From NCBI GenBank assembly GCA_034696485.1, contig JAQIWT010000327.1, positions 1 to 23,277 of the forward strand: a stretch of DNA of 23,277 nucleotides, written 5' to 3'. The position numbers and the translations under genes were made by a program. Source of the DNA: Isohypsibius dastychi. Taxonomy: Eukaryota > Tardigrada > Eutardigrada > Parachela > Isohypsibiidae. Below the pieces are notes generated by a model that saw nothing but the letters and a program-made list of their open reading frames with translations, was not told where the DNA came from and searched no databases. Below, in pieces: positions 19,534 to 23,277 of this stretch; position 1 is the first letter of the stretch, and each line of letters starts with the position of its first letter.

Positions 19534-20266
19534 ACAGTATGCCAGGCCGCCTCAGCGTGCCGGGCATGCGCGCAAGAGCGGTCAAAGCCGCTTTTTGCGA
19601 GGAATATTTCCGATAGCTTTAAACAAAATACATAAGTACGGTGTAAACACAGTAGGTATAAATATGACGGAACGTGACCACCGATTGAGTGAACGTCGTC
19701 TCATGAACGGTGAGCACTGATTTCTTTTTCATTTTGTATTCTTCAGTGCCGAGTTTTCTTCATTCCAATATTCGATTTAGTGAGGCCAACTTGACACTGT
19801 TCAAAATATAGATTTGGTCAAAATCATTGCTGATGTAATCTGTATCAGGCGGGGTTGCAGCAACCAAGGAGGTGGTCTCTTCAACGAAGAGGAGCACCCG
19901 GGATCTCGGGGGAGCCCCATCCATCCACCCTCAAATATAATCATGGTTATTTGAGGGTGTCCCCTACCCTCATCCACCCACTCACCCTCCCCCATCTGCA
20001 AATTCACCACTGATCAAATACATGTAAAGTTTACCAATCTTTTACAAGTTCACCGCAGGTTTTTGGAAATTCACTGCAGAAACCCACAATTTCCTCCTAG
20101 CTGGCCTGGTGCAGTGCGTCACTCGGAGAAGTTTTTCACACATTCATATCGTTTACTGTAGATGACTTAGATAGGAGCTGACGAGTGCTTCGAAAGCCCT
20201 AGAAACGCATTCGAATCTACGTTGTGGTAAACACGGGCATAGTGTTGTAAGCGTGAATGTTTTCAG
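19534..20266. other. Intergenic DNA upstream of the cyclase-like fragment
   Basis: GC-rich sequence at 19534-19600 gives way to a TATAAATA-containing stretch near 19656. A possible 15-codon ATG frame follows and ends at a GTGAGC donor, but no matching exon frame could be tied to it. An inverted repeat lies at 19926-19959. Sequence just before 20267 ends in a TGTTTTCAG acceptor. Confidence 0.45.
19926..19959. repeat. 12-bp inverted repeat with 10-bp loop
   Basis: Arms CACCCTCAAATA (19926-19937) and TATTTGAGGGTG (19948-19959) are perfect reverse complements around a 10-bp spacer. It sits in a CACCC-rich stretch. It may be a remnant of a small mobile element or a chance hairpin. Confidence 0.7.
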
Positions 20267-21061
20267 ATGCTGGCATGCAAAAGTTTCCTGCTTGTGCTCT
20301 TTATAAGTAATAACCATGCGGAAATTCAGATCAGTATTTTAAACTCGCAAGGAGATGATTTGGCTCCGCCTACAAAGTATCCGTCTTACGGAATCTATTT
20401 TTCCATCAAAACCTTCGCCAAAACAACTTACCGTTCGCAAGCCAACATTGAGATACAAGAGGGATATATGAGCTCGAAAAAATGCAAGACCGATGACGGG
20501 CCCAGGTCACGTGCACAAACCTTTATGTTGGCGCTGAATAGCATCTCCAAATCCAGTCGGGTAGATGACCTCATAGCCCCTGGTGTCGTTCCAATGCCGG
20601 ATGACAAAGAAGCGCGAGCTGTTATTGGTCCATATTGCCCTGATAAGCTCAACGCTGCCCTGATGGTTACTCACAGTTTCAAAACACCAATAATGCACGT
20701 TACGTATGGCGGAGTAGATCGATCGATCAGCAGCTTCAAAGACTATACTTCCTTCTTCAGAACAGCCTTCAACCGCTATGACCAATTCAAAACCCTTTTC
20801 AAACTTTTCAAACAACAGCGTCTCAAAGAAATCTGCATTTTATATGACCCATCCAATTCGGAACTCAATGCCGACTACAATGGTGAGTTCGAGTATGAAC
20901 TTGCTTAGTGGAATGGCATACTCCATTTCTGCACAGTTTGTCTTCGGAAATGCATTTAACAGTGAAGAGCTTTCGCAGCTTTCCATGACACCACCATCTC
21001 GGATCCAGATCTCAACGGATACTACTTCCAAACAACAACTGTAGATGGGTCGAACGATGCT
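20267..21061 (+). pseudogene. N-terminal fragment of a receptor guanylyl cyclase-like protein
   Basis: An ATG immediately follows a TGTTTTCAG acceptor, suggesting a trans-spliced start. Residues 1-18 look like a signal peptide (MLACKSFLLVLFISNNHA). Residues to about 205 resemble the periplasmic-binding-type ligand domain of receptor guanylyl cyclases and relatives (AVIGPYCPDKLNAALMVTHS, TPIMHVTYGG, EICILYDPSNSELNADYN). The best splice joins 20882 (phase 1, GTGAGT donor) to 20979 (CTTTCGCAG acceptor) and adds DPDLNGYYFQTTTV-type sequence to a GTAAGT donor at 21062. The skipped 96 bases read in another frame as FVFGNAFNSEELSQ, which also looks like family sequence, so a frameshift is possible. 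No membrane segment, kinase-like or cyclase domain follows. It is probably a broken or truncated copy. The family call is moderate because only the extracellular fold is present. Confidence 0.5.
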
Positions 21062-21324
21062 GTAAGTTTGAGCAGGGGCTGCCGACCTCTACACGGCTTA
21101 GGTCCGTGCATGTAGGGACTTCAGGATGTTCGGGTTCCATGTCAGGTCAACACTAGCATACCCCAGAGACCCCGCAATTTAACCGTAGCGGGCCGCAGAG
21201 CTCTACCAGAGTAAAAAACATGGCTGCCGTTTTTCGGTTTGCTAAGGGACACCCGTAATCATGTGAGTTGATTTTCGAAGAGCTGATGTTTTGGTTTGCT
21301 AATTTGGAGTTGACAGAAGGGTTG

Positions 21325-21367
21325 GATTTTCGTGATTTTCGATTTTCAGTTTTCGATTTTCGATTTC
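21325..21367. repeat. Degenerate GATTTTC heptamer array
   Basis: About six GATTTTC-like heptamers occur nearly head to tail, with one 2-bp interruption and one AGTTTTC variant. It is simple-sequence expansion with no coding meaning. Confidence 0.75.
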
Positions 21368-21828
21368 ATGAAAAATCATTTTTTTCATTAAATTCCAGAC
21401 TTTATAACACAGTTTAAATAAAATCAACGACTCAAGTTATATCCGTATGCAGGTTTTTTGGGGCCAACACGCACGAGTGGCTCACAGGCAAAAGTTTGGT
21501 CTTTCGTCGTTGATTCGTGACGTTCTATCTTCCGGTTCGGTCCCAAAAAGTGACATCTTTGATCATCCCTTTATTTGGATATTCACCTCGATTCCAGATA
21601 ACTTTCGAGCCTCAAAACTTGACAGTGCCATGTAACTTGACATTTTTGAACGAACCGCGGCAGTCGTAAACTATAACATGAGGGGGAATTCCAGATAACT
21701 TTCGTCGTCTAGGGGGTTTCTAGCATAACTTGACATTACCCCTTATTATATTTTGAACGTAAGCGTCACCTTCACCCCCAAAGTGAGGTTTAGAACGCTT
21801 GCGTCTGCCTCTTCATAGAAAAGTGGTG

Positions 21829-21877
21829 GAGCAGATCAGGAGCTATACAGACGTGTCTGTATAGCTCCTGAGCAGAT
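21829..21877. mobile_element. 33-bp palindrome flanked by an 8-bp direct repeat
   Basis: GAGCAGAT occurs at 21829-21836 and again at 21870-21877. Between them lies a near-perfect palindrome with arms AGGAGCTATACAGAC and GTCTGTATAGCTCCT around a 2-bp GT centre. An inverted repeat bounded by a direct repeat has the form of a tiny terminal-inverted-repeat (MITE-like) insertion with an 8-bp target duplication, as made by hAT-type elements. There is no internal sequence, so the family cannot be assigned and a template-switch origin is also possible. Confidence 0.5.
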
Positions 21878-22169
21878 GTGTTTGGTTCGACTGAAGACCG
21901 TCGCGACTAAGGATAAAATTGAACGTATTCCGGTGCACAACGGTCTTCCCCAGTGCTTTTAATTTTGAACCTTTTCTAATTATTCTCTTTTATTCCGGTT
22001 AACTTTCGGTTTTCGTATCGCATTGGAATTGCTAATTTCTCCTGTTGATAAAAGGCATTAAACACTTACTGCCTGATATCTTGTCAGTTCCTGAAAACTT
22101 TACTTTTCACATTGAAGCGAGCTTGTCAAGTTATGAGGAATCGGGGTGTATTGTGAATCGAAATAAAAG

Positions 22170-22269
22170 AGGGGCCGCTATAGCCAGTTTTGGATTTCAG
22201 GGGCCTCCCAAATTAATTTCCAAATAGGGGCGGCTATAGTGAAACAGGGACGCCGTAGGGGCGGCTATA
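22170..22269. repeat. Three dispersed copies of an AGGGGCGGCTATA motif
   Basis: Copies at 22170-22183 (one mismatch), 22226-22238 and 22257-22269 share the same orientation and lie just downstream (in transcript direction) of the last gp210 exon. Origin unknown. Confidence 0.6.
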
Positions 22270-22304
22270 TTGATATTTTTTTTTGACAAAAAAATTTATG
22301 TTAC

Positions 22305-23146
22305 CTCGAATCGTAGTCTTGCCGTTCTTTTTCGCCTTGACGTAGTTATAGGATCCGTTGTTGGAAACCAAGATCGTCTCGAAATAGTCCGCCGGAAATT
22401 CAACCTTGATTTCCAGATTCGAGCTGGAGTAAATCAGGTGACTTTCACGATCATATAATTCAACTGAAATCTCATAACTGCTTCCACGCTGCAGAATCCA
22501 ATTTCGGCCCGGAAGTACAGTCAGAACAAGGAAGGCTGGTTGGACAACATGGATCATCGCCGATGGATGATTCGCATCAGACTCATCCATGTGCTTGTCT
22601 TTCAAGATCACCTGGAAAATAAAACAAATTACGAAGGAAAACACCATTTTTTACAAATTCAAGAACCCAAATTTTAAAAAAAAACGAACGAACAACAAAA
22701 TTTGATTAAAAACAAGTGGAAACCGGAGACAACTTCTACATAATTTAACACGATTATAACACGAAATATTCATTCCGAAATTAATTACGAACAAACTCGT
22801 ACTTAAATAACCGAATTTAATCCGAACTCCCTCAAAAACATGTTGTCTTTCTTACCCTCGCTTTCCCGATTTCGCTGCAAGTGACTCGCGAAGTACGTTT
22901 ATCCAAGACGCATCCAGCTTCCGGTTCGACTTCGAGGAAATATTGTTCCGACGGCATTGTGACATCGAAACTTCTAGCTTGCTTGATCTGCTGAACGTGA
23001 TACTGGATACTTCCATGAGGCAAAATGAAAACATCTTGCGGAGGCTGAAGGATTAAATTGGCGACAACTCGAAGGCGCACGGAAGCTGACTCCACGCCGA
23101 CAAAATCCGGACTTTTTAAGGACACGGAAACGATCGCCGAACCAGT
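22305..23146 (-). CDS. npp-12: Nuclear pore membrane glycoprotein gp210 (NPP-12/NUP210), partial
   Basis: Two exons in transcript order, 23146-22856 and 22611-22305, join in phase 0 and encode 199 residues. The first contains a TGSAIVSVSLKSPDF start, VANLILQPPQDVFILPHGSI, and MPSEQYFLEVEPEAGC. The second has HPSAMIHVVQPAFLVLTVLP, a WILQRGSSYEISVELYD strand and FETILVSNNGSYNYVKA. Order and motifs match the N-terminal lumenal part of gp210, a single-pass pore protein of about 1,850 residues that acts in the perinuclear space at the nuclear pore. The 5' exons lie off the right edge. The second exon ends in a good phase-1 GTAACA donor, but no continuation was found in the 1.2 kb to its left, where about 1,450 more codons should follow. 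The copy is therefore truncated, or its next intron is unusually large, or the assembly is joined wrongly here. Confidence 0.85.
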
Positions 23147-23277
23147 CTGGAAAACAAAACAGAATCTAGTCAGAGAAGAGAAATGCTAAAAATGTTACTA
23201 TTCCTGGAGTGAAATATTCTAAGCTTCAAACAAAAAACAGGTTTCGGTCTGGAAAAGCCACCAAATTTGACGGAATT

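Larger units (their letters stand above)
21062..22304. other. Repeat-rich DNA between two truncated genes
   Basis: No supported exon on either strand. GC-rich sequence at 21070-21250 is followed by a GATTTTC-like heptamer array (21325-21367). ATTCCAGATAACTTTCG occurs twice (21592-21608, 21688-21704), each copy followed by AACTTGACATT. A palindromic insertion lies at 21829-21877, and a repeated AGGGGCGGCTATA motif at 22170-22269. A 60-codon plus-strand frame near 22045-22227 and a mini-exon-like segment near 22066-22086 on the minus strand were considered and not accepted. Confidence 0.55.

Noticed and set aside
22021-22086. Minus-strand mini-exon (TTTTCAG ... GTAAGT) as a continuation of gp210
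   Set aside because: The exon would be 21 bases, the next intron only 28 bases, and the reading runs quickly to a stop without gp210 similarity.
22045-22227. Plus-strand 60-codon frame as a further exon of the cyclase-like gene
   Set aside because: The acceptor phase does not fit the 21061 donor and the peptide has no recognisable cyclase-receptor motif.

Overview
The window looks like nuclear DNA of a nematode, probably a rhabditid. Genes are split by mostly short introns with TTTTCAG-type acceptors, some introns are long and AT-rich, likely spliced-leader acceptors lie just upstream of start codons, and the recognised proteins are all animal families. I found no bacterial features, tRNA, rRNA or CRISPR array. 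All gene models below were built by hand, by matching donor and acceptor sites, reading phase and protein-family similarity.

Layout, left to right. 1-1084: upstream DNA with a decamer tandem repeat and a CRE-like site. 1085-2940 (+): a five-exon gene for a 230-residue protein with two tandem dynein light chain (LC8/DLC-like) domains. 2941-3906: convergent intergenic DNA. 3907-14473 (-): a 13-exon gene for a complete 727-residue Spire actin nucleator (KIND, three WH2-type segments, a possible myosin V-binding motif, Spir-box, FYVE-like zinc finger). Two of its introns exceed 2.7 kb. 15258-17936 (-): an eight-exon gene for a secreted 517-residue protein made of four DM13 domains, with a TATA box and a possible shorter two-domain isoform. 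18218-18656 (-): a small coding-looking piece with no assigned function.

The right third is different. 19200-19533 is dense with short tandem duplications, a GC-rich octamer satellite and a 15-G run. 20267-21061 (+) is the signal peptide and part of the ligand-binding domain of a receptor guanylyl cyclase-like protein that stops abruptly. 21062-22304 is repeat-rich and includes a near-perfect palindrome flanked by an 8-bp direct repeat. 22305-23146 (-) is two exons of the nuclear pore glycoprotein gp210 (NPP-12/NUP210), running off the right edge, whose downstream exons are not found to the left. Two truncated genes facing each other across repeat-rich DNA suggest a rearrangement breakpoint or an assembly join.

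Functionally, Spire and an LC8-type protein both belong to actin- and microtubule-based vesicle transport, but I see no evidence that the two genes are co-regulated. They are convergent, about 970 bp apart. The strongest leads are the tandem-LC8 protein, a full nematode Spire whose formin-contact tyrosine appears replaced, the modular DM13 gene, and a strong local excess of the octamer ACTTCCGG.
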